Assembly: GCF_030694375.1 (NCBI RefSeq)
Contig: NZ_JAUXYL010000023.1
Span: 186,001-250,000 of the forward strand
Source: Algoriphagus sp.
Lineage (GTDB): Bacteria; Bacteroidota; Bacteroidia; Cytophagales; Cyclobacteriaceae
Length of the DNA: 64,000 nt
Direction of reading: 5' to 3'
Positions 1 through 8,774 of this stretch are shown here, in pieces. Each line of letters begins with the position of its first letter. Position 1 is the stretch's first letter. A model generated the notes under the pieces. The model was not told where the DNA came from. It did no database searches and worked only from the letters and a program-made list of their open reading frames with translations. The position numbers were made by a program, and so were the translations under genes.

Positions 1-1
1 T

Positions 2-73
2 GCTTTGGCTTATCATCCTATTTTGCTGGAGGAGAAAGGCTGGATTTGGGAATGGGTGTGGAGCAGGTTTTAG
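2..73 (+). CDS. C-terminal end of an unidentified protein (partial)
   Basis: An open frame enters from the left edge and ends at TAG 71-73, giving 23 residues that end in a Trp-rich tail (GWIWEWVWSRF). The composition looks protein-like, but the piece is too short to assign to a family. It lies upstream of the hip operon in the same direction, with about 480 bases between. It could also be chance. Confidence 0.3.
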   Translation, partial: ALAYHPILLEEKGWIWEWVWSRF

Positions 74-270
74 AAGGCTGAATTCATAAGTAAGAAAGTT
101 TACCTGCCGGAAGTAGGCTGAAAAAGTAGGCAGTGGCAGTATGCTTTATAGAAGAAAGAGACGAGATATAATAAACAAGACAGAGGCAAGAACCGAGATG
201 CAAGAGCTGAGATTGTTGAGAGTCAAATATTTTTTATTAAATCCTTTATATATACTTTATTGCACTATAA

Positions 271-309
271 ATCAGTCATTAAATTTTAATTTATTGATTA
301 ATGAATGAT
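271..309. promoter_or_regulatory. Upstream HipB-type operator dyad
   Basis: Left arm ATCAGTCATTA (271-281) and right arm TAATGAATGAT (299-309) pair with one mismatch across a 17-base AT-rich spacer. The geometry and arm sequence match the dyad at 505-543, which overlaps the hip promoter. Two copies with the same spacing suggest a protein binding site rather than an RNA hairpin. That HipB binds here is inference. Confidence 0.5.
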
Positions 310-496
310 TTATCATTTATTATTCAATTTTTTCCTGTAATTTTTCTTCTGACTACTTACCTCTTTGGCTGTAGCGAATTGAATCGATTTCTTTGTTTTT
401 TTTACATCGTAATACTTATGTCTTGAAACTAGTGTCTTTGCGTATTTCGATTCTTGGCTCTTGTTTCTTGCATCTAGCCTCTAAAATCTAATTTTG

Positions 497-528
497 ATTG
501 ATTTTTCATTCATTAAATTGTATATTTG
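497..528 (+). promoter_or_regulatory. hipBA promoter (Bacteroidota type)
   Basis: The -7 box TATATTTG (521-528) matches TAnnTTTG exactly, with ATTG (497-500) 20 bases upstream as a -33 element. The start codon at 553 would follow a leader of about 20 bases. The box lies between the arms of the dyad at 505-543, the usual arrangement for autorepression. Confidence 0.5.
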
Positions 529-543
529 ATCATAATGAATGAA
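505..543. promoter_or_regulatory. HipB-type operator dyad over the hip promoter
   Basis: The arms TTCATTCATTA (505-515) and TAATGAATGAA (533-543) are perfect 11-base inverse complements with a 17-base spacer that contains the -7 box. It is the stronger of two copies; the other is at 271-309. HipB proteins are known to repress their own operon by binding inverted repeats, but the E. coli site sequence is different. The assignment rests on position and symmetry. Confidence 0.6.
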
Positions 544-552
544 TTTTAAGTC

Positions 553-888
553 ATGGATATAGCGCAGTTATCGGATATGGCGATCCTCAGGATGATTGGG
601 GATTTCATCAAAAAGAAGCGAATGGCACTCAATAAGACCCAGGATACTCTGGCTGAGGAGGCGAGCATCAGCAGGTCTACCTTAAGTTTGCTTGAGCGGG
701 GAGAGAAGGTTAATCTCATCACGCTGATTCAGGTGCTTCGGGTTTTGGATGAGTTGCAGATTTTAGAGGCTTTTGAAGTGAGGCAGCAGATCAGTCCGAT
801 CGAATACATCAAGCTTCAAAAGAAATACGAGCGTCAGCGGGTCCGCAATACTGATGTGGCTGCCGATAATCCTCCCTCCGAATGGTAA
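553..888 (+). CDS. hipB: HipB-like antitoxin, XRE-family DNA-binding protein
   Basis: A 111-residue protein with a Cro/CI-type helix-turn-helix at about residues 14-68 (IGDFIKKKRMALNKTQDTLA, then SISRSTLSLLERG). It should neutralise the adjacent HipA kinase and repress the operon by binding inverted repeats upstream. The stop overlaps the hipA start by 7 bases, so the two are translationally coupled in the standard antitoxin-first order. The C-terminal 30 residues are polar and probably form the HipA-contacting tail. The start follows a promoter and leader of fitting length. HipB proteins are usually 70-110 residues. Confidence 0.85.
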   Translation: MDIAQLSDMAILRMIGDFIKKKRMALNKTQDTLAEEASISRSTLSLLERGEKVNLITLIQVLRVLDELQILEAFEVRQQISPIEYIKLQKKYERQRVRNTDVAADNPPSEW

Positions 889-2183
889 TTGCAGCTGAGG
901 TCTGGATTTGGGGTAAATTGGCTGGAGCAGTGCTTTGGGATGAATCTCAACAATTAGCCAGTTTTGAGTTTGACGGTGATTTTTTGAATTCGGGCTGGGA
1001 TATTGCGCCGATAACCATGCCTTTGAGTCAGGGTAAGCGTCTTCATTCCTTTCCGGAAATCCGGCGTGGGCGAAGTGATTCTTTTGATACTTTCAAAGGA
1101 CTTCCGGGGCTTTTGGCAGATATGCTTCCTGACAAGTACGGCAATCAACTCATCAATGCATGGTTGGTGCAAAATGGCCGTCCCACGGATAGTCTTAATC
1201 CGGTCGAATTGCTTTGTTTTATAGGGAGAAGGGGAGTAGGAGCACTGGAAATCAAGCCTTCATTACGAACCGAGATGGCAATGGCGACAGATTTGGAAAT
1301 TGACAGTCTGGTAGGCATGGCCAATAAAATCCTGAATTCAAGGGAGGATTTTCGAACGGATCTTTCGAAGGAGGAGGAAGCTGCACTGACGGATATTCTT
1401 AAAATAGGCACCTCGGCAGGTGGAGCCCGTGCCAAAGCGGTCATCGCTTTTAATCCCAAAACCGGAGAGGTGAAAAGTGGTCAGGTAGAGGCGCCAAAAG
1501 GCTTTTCACACTGGTTGATTAAGTTTGACGGAGTGACAGATACACAGTTTGGGACATCGGTTGGGTATGGTCGTGTGGAAATGGCCTATTACCTGATGGC
1601 TCAGGCGGCCGGGATTCAGATGAATGAATGTAGACTCTTGGAGGAAAACGGTCGGGCGCACTTCATGACCAAGCGTTTTGACCGGACGGATGATGGCGGA
1701 AAAATCCACATGCAGAGCCTATGCGGATTGAGGCACTTTGACTTCAACCAAGTAGGAGTTTATAGCTATGAGCAGGTATTTGAGACGATGCGAATGCTAC
1801 GCTTGCCTTATCCTGATGCGGAGCAGCTTTTTGTGCGGATGGTATTTAATGTTTTGGCCAGAAACTGTGACGATCACACCAAAAACTTTGCATTTCTGAT
1901 GGATCAAAGTGGTAAATGGAGCTTATCACCGGGCTATGATATTTGCCATGCTTACCGACCGGGAAGTATGTGGGTAAGCGCTCAATCGTTGATGGTGAAT
2001 GGAAAAAGAGAAGGGATTTCTGATGATGATTTTTTGGAAGTGGCCCGAAAGATGAATATCAAAAAACCACTGGAAAAGATTGAATCTGTCAAAAAACCGA
2101 TACGGCTCTGGAGGGAATTTGCCAATGAGGTTGAGGTGGGGGTGAAACTCCGGGATTCAATTCAGGCTACGCTTTTGGTTTAG
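882..2183 (+). CDS. hipA: HipA-like Ser/Thr kinase toxin
   Basis: 433 residues, normal HipA length. HipA kinases phosphorylate a target (GltX in E. coli) and cause growth arrest or persistence. The N-terminal couple-hipA region (1-105) contains GLPGLLADMLPD. The flexible autophosphorylation loop reads GTSAGGARAKA (176-186), so the residue matching E. coli Ser150 is Thr177 or Ser178. The catalytic loop NCDDHTKN (328-335) supplies the Asp base (about D330), and GYD (351-353) the metal-binding Asp. The motifs are complete, so the toxin looks active. It overlaps hipB and shares its promoter. The loop differs from the E. coli SVAGAQEK form, so the target may differ. Confidence 0.9.
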   Translation: MVIAAEVWIWGKLAGAVLWDESQQLASFEFDGDFLNSGWDIAPITMPLSQGKRLHSFPEIRRGRSDSFDTFKGLPGLLADMLPDKYGNQLINAWLVQNGRPTDSLNPVELLCFIGRRGVGALEIKPSLRTEMAMATDLEIDSLVGMANKILNSREDFRTDLSKEEEAALTDILKIGTSAGGARAKAVIAFNPKTGEVKSGQVEAPKGFSHWLIKFDGVTDTQFGTSVGYGRVEMAYYLMAQAAGIQMNECRLLEENGRAHFMTKRFDRTDDGGKIHMQSLCGLRHFDFNQVGVYSYEQVFETMRMLRLPYPDAEQLFVRMVFNVLARNCDDHTKNFAFLMDQSGKWSLSPGYDICHAYRPGSMWVSAQSLMVNGKREGISDDDFLEVARKMNIKKPLEKIESVKKPIRLWREFANEVEVGVKLRDSIQATLLV

Positions 2184-2229
2184 TTTTTACTTCCTAAATC
2201 CTGTTGTGAATTTTACTCAATTGAAAGAA

Positions 2230-2258
2230 ACCTGTCAATTTTTAAAAGCCTGGCAGGT
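2230..2258. terminator. Hairpin between hipA and the convergent DUF218 gene
   Basis: ACCTGTCA (2230-2237) pairs with TGGCAGGT (2251-2258) around an A/T-rich loop. It is a shorter relative of the hairpin at 21902-21934. There is no clean T-tract on either strand, so termination is uncertain; a dispersed palindromic repeat is the alternative. Confidence 0.35.
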
Positions 2259-2268
2259 CTGAAGTCTT

Positions 2269-3039
2269 CTACATATACCCAGCTACCTTGTACATCGCAA
2301 TCCCGATCCATTCTTTCACCAATTTATGCCAATAGGTAATTGATTCGGCATCAGGATAGAACAAAGCTGGAATGTCGTATTTGATATCGTGGGAATAGTA
2401 ATCTGAGGGAAAAGTAGTTGTAGTCAAACCAACTTTATCAAAACAACCCTTTGAACGGTACATGTGAAAAGCTGAGGTGATCAGGATAAATTTCTGATCG
2501 GTGGTGATCCCATTTTTCTCTAAAAACACCTTGGTAAACTGTGCATTTTGGGCCGTGTTTTTAGCCTGATCCTCAATCAAAATATCCGATTCCGGGATTC
2601 CGGTCATGAGCAGGAATCGCTTGAGGACTTCCGCTTCTGTTTGAGGATTGACAGGATTGAGTCCTTGCCCACCGGTGATCAGGATTTTCTTGATTTTGCC
2701 CATGCGGTAGAGTTGAAGCGCATGGGTGATGCGGTCTGCGCCTTTGTTGAAAAAAGTACGATCTGTGGCGGTTTTGCTCAGGTTGGTGACTCCGGTGAGG
2801 ACGATGCCGATTTCATGGTTTTCGATCTGATCAAAAGACTTGAAATCCGGTTCCCAGGCTAACAGAGCTAGATTGGAAAAGAAAGGATTGGTGATAAAGA
2901 GCATAAGCCCGATTCCTGTCCAAAGACATTTTTTTCCCCATTTCCTTCGGATAAAAACGGATCCGCCCACAATTAAAATCAAAATAATGGTCAGCGGCAT
3001 GGCAAAAAAACTCAGAAACTGGGAGAGATAGAAGAACAT
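2269..3039 (-). CDS. DUF218 membrane protein (YdcF/ElyC-like)
   Basis: A 256-residue protein with two N-terminal membrane segments (about residues 5-30 and 40-63) and a C-terminal DUF218 domain (about 75-250). The visible DUF218 marks are GIVLTGV, the DRI..AL..Y segment, ITGGQG, an E.LIEDQAKNTAQNA stretch and ITSAFHMYRS. ElyC, the related E. coli protein, affects envelope or peptidoglycan precursor assembly; the chemistry is not established. I start at ATG 3039. An in-frame start at 3117 would add residues encoded by a dispersed palindromic repeat (3092-3107), which is unlikely to be coding. It is convergent with hipA. Confidence 0.75.
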   Translation of the reverse strand: MFFYLSQFLSFFAMPLTIILILIVGGSVFIRRKWGKKCLWTGIGLMLFITNPFFSNLALLAWEPDFKSFDQIENHEIGIVLTGVTNLSKTATDRTFFNKGADRITHALQLYRMGKIKKILITGGQGLNPVNPQTEAEVLKRFLLMTGIPESDILIEDQAKNTAQNAQFTKVFLEKNGITTDQKFILITSAFHMYRSKGCFDKVGLTTTTFPSDYYSHDIKYDIPALFYPDAESITYWHKLVKEWIGIAMYKVAGYM

Positions 3040-3091
3040 TGGAATTTGATTTTGGGCAAAGAAAGAGGGAAAGGGGTAATTTTCAAACTCA

Positions 3092-3107
3092 TCCCGATGA
3101 ATCGGGA
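3092..3107. repeat. Small palindromic repeat, copy 1
   Basis: The perfect palindrome TCCCGATGAATCGGGA. Close relatives are at 9302-9318 and 57762-57777. It lies just upstream of the DUF218 gene. Confidence 0.5.
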
Positions 3108-3117
3108 CAATGTTCAA

Positions 3118-3260
3118 TTCTCAATTGGATATTCTTTAAACATTGAATTTGATCACTGATAATTGAAAATTTCTTAATTCTCAATTTTCAATAATCAAGT
3201 AGACCTTCCTTGAACATTTCTTGAACATTGAGTTTGATCATTGGAAATTGAACATTTTAA
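3118..3260. repeat. Dispersed ATTGA(A/G)TTTGATCA intergenic repeat
   Basis: Repeated words such as TTGAATTTGATCACTG, TTGAGTTTGATCATTG and AATTGAAAATT fill the gap between the divergent genes. The same words recur at 47310-47400. The repeat extends into the open frame upstream of the dehydrogenase start and so argues against the TTG start at 3241. Confidence 0.45.
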
Positions 3261-3306
3261 TTTCAATCTGATTTCTCATATCAGTCGCATACCCTTATTT
3301 TTGTCC

Positions 3307-6252
3307 ATGCCCTCAAATCAGCCTAATCTAGTTCCTCATTTAGAAAAACTTGCCACCCAACTGGATGGAAGTCTTCAATTTGATTCTTTAACAAAGACCC
3401 TTTACGCCACCGATGCTTCCGTCTATCGGGAGATTCCTCTAGCGGTAGCTTTTCCCAAGTCGGAATCAGATATCCAAAAGCTCATACGCTTCGCCACTGA
3501 AAATGGCACTTCCCTGATTCCCCGCACCGCAGGAACTTCCCTTGCCGGGCAATGTGTAGGCAACGGTATCGTAGTCGATGTTTCGAAGCATTTCACTCAA
3601 ATCCTCGAATTCAACAAGGAAGAACGCTGGGTTCGCGTGCAGCCTGGCGTGGTGCGTGACGAACTCAACCGATTCCTGAAGCCTCACGGTCTCTTTTTCA
3701 GCCCGATCACTTCCACTGCCAATCGTGCAATGATCGGCGGGATGGTTGGAAACAATTCCTCCGGGACGACTTCGATTGTCTATGGGGTGACTCGCGACAA
3801 AGTAATTTCACTCAATACGATACTCAGCGATGGGAATAAGGTCGTTTTTGGAGAAATCTCTCAGGATGAATTTGACCGAAAGTGCGGACAAAAAGACCTA
3901 GAGGGAATGCTCTATCGTCAGGCTTTTGACGAACTCAATGATCCGGAGAATCGCGAAGAGATTCATGCTCAATTTCCAAAGAAATCCATTCACCGCCGAA
4001 ATACCGGCTATGCGGTGGATGAATTGCTGAAGGCTGAGCTTTTCGGAGGGAAGGAGAAATTCAATTTCTGTAAGCTTCTGACAGGTTCAGAGGGAACTTT
4101 GGCTTTCACCACCGAAATCAAAATTAGCCTTGATCCGCTTCCAGATCCGGTGGAAATCGTCGTGGCGGCGCATTTTATCAGCATCCATGAAAGCATGAAA
4201 TCCGCCCAAGTTGCCATGAAGCATCCGGCAACTGCGGTGGAATTGATGGATAAAATCATTCTCGACTGCACAAAGGAAAACATTGAATACTCAAAAAACC
4301 GATACTTCGTCGAGGGCGATCCCATTGCGATTCTGATGATCGAGTTCCGCGGCAAAACCCTCGATGAAGCCATGACAAAAGGGGAGGCCCTAGTAGCCGA
4401 TCTGAAAGCTGCGGGCTACGGCTACGCGTATCCCATCATCGAACCAGCACGTGTAGCATCTGCTTGGTCTCTTCGAGCAGCTGGCTTGGGTCTTTTGGGA
4501 AATATACCGGGCGATCCTAAAGCTGTGGCCTGTATCGAAGACACAGCTGTCGATATCGAAGACTTGGCCGATTACATCGATGAGTTGGATGAAATCCTCA
4601 AAGGCTTCAATCAAAATCCGGTGCATTATGCGCACGCAGGTGCAGGAGAAATTCACATGCGTCCGATTTTGGATTTGAAGAAGGCCGAAGATGTGGAGGA
4701 GTTTTACCAGATTTCTTTGGCTTCAGCCAAACTGGTGAAAAAATATCAAGGTTCGCTTTCCGGGGAACATGGAGATGGACGTGTTCGGGCCGCATTTATT
4801 CCGCTGATGGTGGGAGAGAAGAATTACGAACTTTTCCGCAGGATCAAGTACAAATGGGATCCAAAAAACATCTTCAATCCGGGCAAGATCGTGGATGCCG
4901 CCCCGATGAATAAGTTTCTGCGCTATGAACCAGAAATGAAAACTCCCGAGCATAAGACCGTTTTTGACTTTTCAGCAGCAGGTGGAATTCTTCGCTTGGC
5001 GGAAAAATGTAATGGTTCCGGTGACTGCCGAAAATTACCGGGATCAGGAGGGACGATGTGTCCTTCCTTTATGGCCACCCGAAATGAGCGGGATACGACT
5101 CGTGGTCGGGCGAATACCCTGAGGGAATTTCTGACGATGGACAACAAAGAAAATGCCTTTGACCATCCCGAGATCAAGGAAGCTATGGACCTTTGCCTAT
5201 CCTGTAAAGGCTGTACCGCCGAGTGTCCATCGAACGTGGACATGTCAAGCATGAAGGCCGAATTCCTGTATCAATACCAAAAAACAAACGGAATTCCCCT
5301 TCGATCCAAAGCTTTTGCTTACATCAATGAATTGAATGAATTGGGTTCGATCGTTCCTGGTATTGCCAATTTCTTCCTGAAAAATTCCTTCACGGGTGGT
5401 CTGATGAAGTCATTTTTGAATGTCGCCCCTCAGCGGAACCTGCCTGAAATCAGCTCAATCAGCTTAAGAAAGTGGTACAAAAAGAATTATGCGAGTTTGG
5501 AGGGACCAGCCAAGCCCATCAAATCGGTTTATTTCTTCGTGGATGAATTCACCAACCACAACGATACCCAAATCGGCATCAAGGCCATTTCTTTGCTGAA
5601 AAAGCTGGGCTACGAAGTGAAAGTCGTGGATCATGCGGAAAGTGGACGATCCGCACTTTCAAAGGGTTTACTGGAAAAAGCCAAAAAGCATGCGGAATCC
5701 AATGTGCGGATCTTTGACAAACTGATCGATGGCAATACGCCATTGATAGGTTTGGAACCTTCGGCCATTCTTGGTTTTCGAGATGAATATCCACGGATTG
5801 TCAGAGCGGACTTGGTAGAAGCTGCGAAAAAGCTCAAGTTTCACGTCAAGCTGATCGATGAGTTTCTGGGGCAGGAAGTAGCTGCCGGGAATATCAAAGC
5901 AGAATCTTTCACGGCTCAACCTCAAAAGATTAAACTTCATGGTCATTGTCATCAGAAGGCTTTGTCATCGCTGAATTGGACTCAGAAGCTACTTTCGCTT
6001 CCTGTCAATTATTTCGTTGAAACCATCCCAAGTGGTTGCTGCGGGATGGCGGGAAGCTTTGGATATGAAAAAGAGCATTACGAAGTATCTCAGCAAATCG
6101 GGGAGTTGGTGCTATTTCCGGCTGTGAGAAATGCTGAGACAGAAACAATCATCGCAGCACCTGGCACTTCTTGTAGACATCAGATTGCTGATGGGACTGG
6201 GCGAAAAGCCAAGCATCCGGTGGAGATTTTGTGGGAAGCGCTTAACCTTTGA
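3307..6252 (+). CDS. FAD-linked dehydrogenase fused to a GlpC-like Fe-S/CCG module
   Basis: 981 residues. An N-terminal FAD_binding_4 domain (about 30-210; RTAGTSLAGQ, NNSSGTTSIVYG) is followed by a FAD-oxidase C domain ending near GEHGDGR and a KWDPKNIFNPGKI motif. Then come two ferredoxin-type Cys clusters (CNGSGDC..MCPS near 568-585; CLSCKGCTAECPS near 630) and a CCG region (HGHCHQKAL near 878, SGCCGMAGSFG near 909). This is the YdiJ/D-2-hydroxyacid dehydrogenase architecture: a 2-hydroxyacid is oxidised and electrons pass through the clusters to the respiratory chain. The substrate (D-lactate, D-2-hydroxyglutarate or other) cannot be read from sequence. ATG 3307 is preferred because the upstream TTG start lies in repeat sequence. 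A TATTTTTG box at 3296-3303 would make the transcript nearly leaderless. Confidence 0.85.
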   Translation: MPSNQPNLVPHLEKLATQLDGSLQFDSLTKTLYATDASVYREIPLAVAFPKSESDIQKLIRFATENGTSLIPRTAGTSLAGQCVGNGIVVDVSKHFTQILEFNKEERWVRVQPGVVRDELNRFLKPHGLFFSPITSTANRAMIGGMVGNNSSGTTSIVYGVTRDKVISLNTILSDGNKVVFGEISQDEFDRKCGQKDLEGMLYRQAFDELNDPENREEIHAQFPKKSIHRRNTGYAVDELLKAELFGGKEKFNFCKLLTGSEGTLAFTTEIKISLDPLPDPVEIVVAAHFISIHESMKSAQVAMKHPATAVELMDKIILDCTKENIEYSKNRYFVEGDPIAILMIEFRGKTLDEAMTKGEALVADLKAAGYGYAYPIIEPARVASAWSLRAAGLGLLGNIPGDPKAVACIEDTAVDIEDLADYIDELDEILKGFNQNPVHYAHAGAGEIHMRPILDLKKAEDVEEFYQISLASAKLVKKYQGSLSGEHGDGRVRAAFIPLMVGEKNYELFRRIKYKWDPKNIFNPGKIVDAAPMNKFLRYEPEMKTPEHKTVFDFSAAGGILRLAEKCNGSGDCRKLPGSGGTMCPSFMATRNERDTTRGRANTLREFLTMDNKENAFDHPEIKEAMDLCLSCKGCTAECPSNVDMSSMKAEFLYQYQKTNGIPLRSKAFAYINELNELGSIVPGIANFFLKNSFTGGLMKSFLNVAPQRNLPEISSISLRKWYKKNYASLEGPAKPIKSVYFFVDEFTNHNDTQIGIKAISLLKKLGYEVKVVDHAESGRSALSKGLLEKAKKHAESNVRIFDKLIDGNTPLIGLEPSAILGFRDEYPRIVRADLVEAAKKLKFHVKLIDEFLGQEVAAGNIKAESFTAQPQKIKLHGHCHQKALSSLNWTQKLLSLPVNYFVETIPSGCCGMAGSFGYEKEHYEVSQQIGELVLFPAVRNAETETIIAAPGTSCRHQIADGTGRKAKHPVEILWEALNL

Positions 6253-6270
6253 GTGCGCCGCGGCGTACTC
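6251..6270. terminator. GC-rich palindrome just after the dehydrogenase stop
   Basis: GAGTGCGCCGCGGCGTACTC is a 20-base palindrome with one G-T pair, starting inside the stop codon. There is no T-tract behind it, so it is a weak terminator candidate or a transcript-end stabiliser. Confidence 0.3.
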
Positions 6271-6397
6271 GAAGATTTCCTTGCCTGTAGTTCTCATTAC
6301 CTCTAAGATTTTGAAATCAACCACCATCAATAAAGCCAGAACAAGTCAGTTTCCGGAATAATGGGCTTTCTGGGGGCTTCAAAAAAAAAACAAGCCA

Positions 6398-8272
6398 ATG
6401 AATTTAAAATCCTTCCACTTACTTATTGGATTAGTATGGCTTTTGGCTTCATGTCAAAAAGAAACAGAGCAACCCAATAAAGAACCCGAAAAGGGCTTTT
6501 TAAATGGTGTAATTGTAAACCAATTCGGCCAAGCAATTCCTGATGTAAAAATTGACATGGAGATGGGCAACTCCACCTTCACGACGAGTTCCAATGCTAA
6601 TGGGGAATTTGAGATTGCCGGTATTTTTGTAGGGACACGATCTGTGTCTTTTTCCAAGGATGCTTTTTTGGGACAGACGCTGAAAGTAAGTATCGAAAAA
6701 GATAAAATTACCCGATTGGAGATAAATCTATTATCGGGCAAAAATTACCTGTCCGTTTCTGATTCATCTTTTCTGAAACAGTATACTCCACAGGAATGGA
6801 GCATTTCCATCCAATCCAACTCCTCTTGGATTGTAGAAAATACCTCTGCGTGGATAAAAGTCGATAAAATTGAAGGAAAGGGAAATGCGGAGATAAAATT
6901 TAATCTTGAGTCAAATGATACGCGTGATAAACGAATCGGGAAAGTCACCCTTGTTTCAGGTGATGTAAAAAAGGAAATTTTGATTGAACAAATACCTAAG
7001 GCGTTTATCTTTAAGGTGTTGCCGGTTTTAGGATATATGGATGAGAAAGTACTTAATCCGGATTCTGTTAGATTGGAGTTCAATACTCCTGTGAAAATCA
7101 AGTCCATTCAGCATAAATTTTTTTTGTGCCACCCTAACTTTCCGTTTCAATTTTTTTATAAGGAGGAGAATAAGCAAGTGACTTTTGAGTATTCATGCGG
7201 AGATCCGGGACAGTCCTATGGGTTTACCATCAATTTTGAAGATTATCACGGAAATAGTTATGAGGAAAATTTTGAGGTTGATTTTTTCGAAAAAAAAATA
7301 ATTTTGGAAGGATACCTACATCGAAAAACGTTTGATAAAGATGGAACCTCGCTATGGATTCAAACCTTAGGTCAGGATTTGTTGTATAGGATTTCGTTGA
7401 ATGACTTTTCTATAAAGAGTAGACTTGAACTGCCTCATGCTCCCCAGGGCTTTGCCATCAATAATGCAACAAGCGAGATTTATGTGTACTACGTAGAAAG
7501 GTCATTTGTTGACGTGTTCGACAAAAACAATTTTTCTTTGAAGAGAAAAATTCAAATGACCCCTATTTTGACTGATCATCCTGAATTTCCTGTTATTTAT
7601 CCCTATAATCTGGAATTTCTAAATTCAGGAAAGGGGGTAATCAGCCTAGGTGCCAAAGGTTCCAGTGCGGTAAGGTGGTATGTGATTGACAGTAAAAAGA
7701 ATGATGAAATTACCGTTCATCCGCAGTATGGGGAAAATTTTACTTTGACCATGGTGGATTTTATTCACCACAATTTCGATCATTCCAAGCTCTATTTAAT
7801 GAGTCCGAATCAATTTACTAGCTATGCGGTTTATGAACAGGAGACGGATAGGATCACAATGAATAAATCAAAATATTTATTCCGTCCTATAAGAATAGTA
7901 CCGAATAGGAATGACAACAGTTTCATTTTCCTCCAGAACTTTGTACAATCCATTGTTGACCCTATTGCTGGATCTGAAACGAGGAAATTTGATATCCAAG
8001 CATTAAACGACAACAGTTCAGATTTTACCTATAACCCCGATAAGCCCCTTTCTACCTATTATTATTTGTTGAAGTATTTGATGTTTTTTGACTATTCGAC
8101 CGGGGAATTCAGGGAAATGTTCATGAGATTCAACGATATTTCTGAAATAGTGAGTTCTAAGGACGGGAAAAACCTTTTTCTCATCCGGAAAAATGGGACT
8201 CTATCTCCGGGAACCAACCATTACAGTACAGAGCTGATAAGAGTTCCAACTTCCTATTTCCCGAAATGGTAG
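6398..8272 (+). CDS. Surface lipoprotein with carboxypeptidase-regulatory-like and BACON domains
   Basis: 624 residues. A lipoprotein signal ends in LLASC (Cys19). A CarboxypepD_reg-like beta-sandwich (about 35-105; LNGVIVNQFGQAIPDVKI, ANGEFEIAGI) is followed by a BACON domain (about 118-200: W.VENTSAWIKVDKIEGKGN, N..R.GKVTLVSGD, EIPK-like end) and a long C-terminal part with repeated beta-strand blades, probably propeller-like (about 300-620). BACON domains in Bacteroidota proteins usually bind glycan or mucin, or act as spacers. No catalytic motif is seen. It stands alone, with a strong terminator just downstream. Export to the outer membrane surface is inferred from family habits. Confidence 0.75.
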   Translation: MNLKSFHLLIGLVWLLASCQKETEQPNKEPEKGFLNGVIVNQFGQAIPDVKIDMEMGNSTFTTSSNANGEFEIAGIFVGTRSVSFSKDAFLGQTLKVSIEKDKITRLEINLLSGKNYLSVSDSSFLKQYTPQEWSISIQSNSSWIVENTSAWIKVDKIEGKGNAEIKFNLESNDTRDKRIGKVTLVSGDVKKEILIEQIPKAFIFKVLPVLGYMDEKVLNPDSVRLEFNTPVKIKSIQHKFFLCHPNFPFQFFYKEENKQVTFEYSCGDPGQSYGFTINFEDYHGNSYEENFEVDFFEKKIILEGYLHRKTFDKDGTSLWIQTLGQDLLYRISLNDFSIKSRLELPHAPQGFAINNATSEIYVYYVERSFVDVFDKNNFSLKRKIQMTPILTDHPEFPVIYPYNLEFLNSGKGVISLGAKGSSAVRWYVIDSKKNDEITVHPQYGENFTLTMVDFIHHNFDHSKLYLMSPNQFTSYAVYEQETDRITMNKSKYLFRPIRIVPNRNDNSFIFLQNFVQSIVDPIAGSETRKFDIQALNDNSSDFTYNPDKPLSTYYYLLKYLMFFDYSTGEFREMFMRFNDISEIVSSKDGKNLFLIRKNGTLSPGTNHYSTELIRVPTSYFPKW

Positions 8273-8330
8273 AACTGGGTTTGAAAATTGGTAATTCTGC
8301 CTAAATGCTTGAATTATAAGACCTTTGTGT

Positions 8331-8357
8331 CCTGCTTCTCCGGAAGCAGGATTTTTC
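8331..8357 (+). terminator. Rho-independent terminator of the BACON lipoprotein gene
   Basis: CCTGCTTC-TCCG-GAAGCAGG is a perfect 8-bp stem followed by ATTTTT. It lies 58 bases after the stop. The opposite strand has no T-tract, so it serves the plus strand. Confidence 0.8.
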
Positions 8358-8360
8358 CTT

Positions 8361-8774
8361 TTAAAGCTTTTCCAAAAGCTGAATTGGCGTTAAAACAGGG
8401 AGATGAGGTTTGGAGTGCTTTAGAAACTTTTGATCATTTGTAACGATTCCTTCCATTTCAGCATGGCTACAGATAAAATAGTGGATTGCGTCTTCGATAT
8501 CATCAAATTCTGATTCAATAGCACTTAAAACTTCATATTTGGAACCATCCAAAAAATCAAACCTTCTGGCAATTACCCCGGCAATTTGCTTGGTTACTTC
8601 CAGGCCTTTCGCTAGTTCTAGGTAGTAACAACAAGTCTGGAGAACTGAAATGGAAATAAAACCTTGTATTTTCCCTTCTTCGAGTTTTTGCAAGAGTTCG
8701 TTCAACTGATCTTGGTTGGGACTTCTTTCCAGAAAAAAATCCAATATCACATTTACATCAAAGAAGATCTTCAT
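8361..8774 (-). CDS. VapC-like PIN-domain ribonuclease toxin
   Basis: 137 residues, typical PIN length. The protein opens MKIFFDVNVILD with Asp6 as the first catalytic acid. Further acids lie at D95 (DDIEDA) and D114 (VTNDQKFL), the usual Mg-binding set. PIN toxins cleave RNA, commonly tRNA or rRNA. I start at ATG 8774, because the longer frame adds 22 residues that only read through the antitoxin gene in another frame. It overlaps the antitoxin stop by 17 bases, so the two are translationally coupled. Confidence 0.85.
   Translation of the reverse strand: MKIFFDVNVILDFFLERSPNQDQLNELLQKLEEGKIQGFISISVLQTCCYYLELAKGLEVTKQIAGVIARRFDFLDGSKYEVLSAIESEFDDIEDAIHYFICSHAEMEGIVTNDQKFLKHSKPHLPVLTPIQLLEKL

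Larger units (their letters stand above)
74..552. other. Intergenic region upstream of hipBA
   Basis: There is no credible gene in these 479 bases. The stretch is AT-rich and holds two matching dyads (271-309 and 505-543) that look like HipB operators, and a hipBA promoter. It also holds low-complexity CTTG/CTC-type sequence: 170-225 is rich in GAGGCAAGA-like words and 450-485 carries the inverse words (CTTGGCTCTTG). Similar word content recurs at about 18215-18265, so it is probably dispersed intergenic repeat material. Confidence 0.5.

Noticed and set aside
4008..5252. Minus-strand frames over the FAD/Fe-S dehydrogenase gene
   Set aside because: Shadows of a strongly supported 981-residue gene; no domain.
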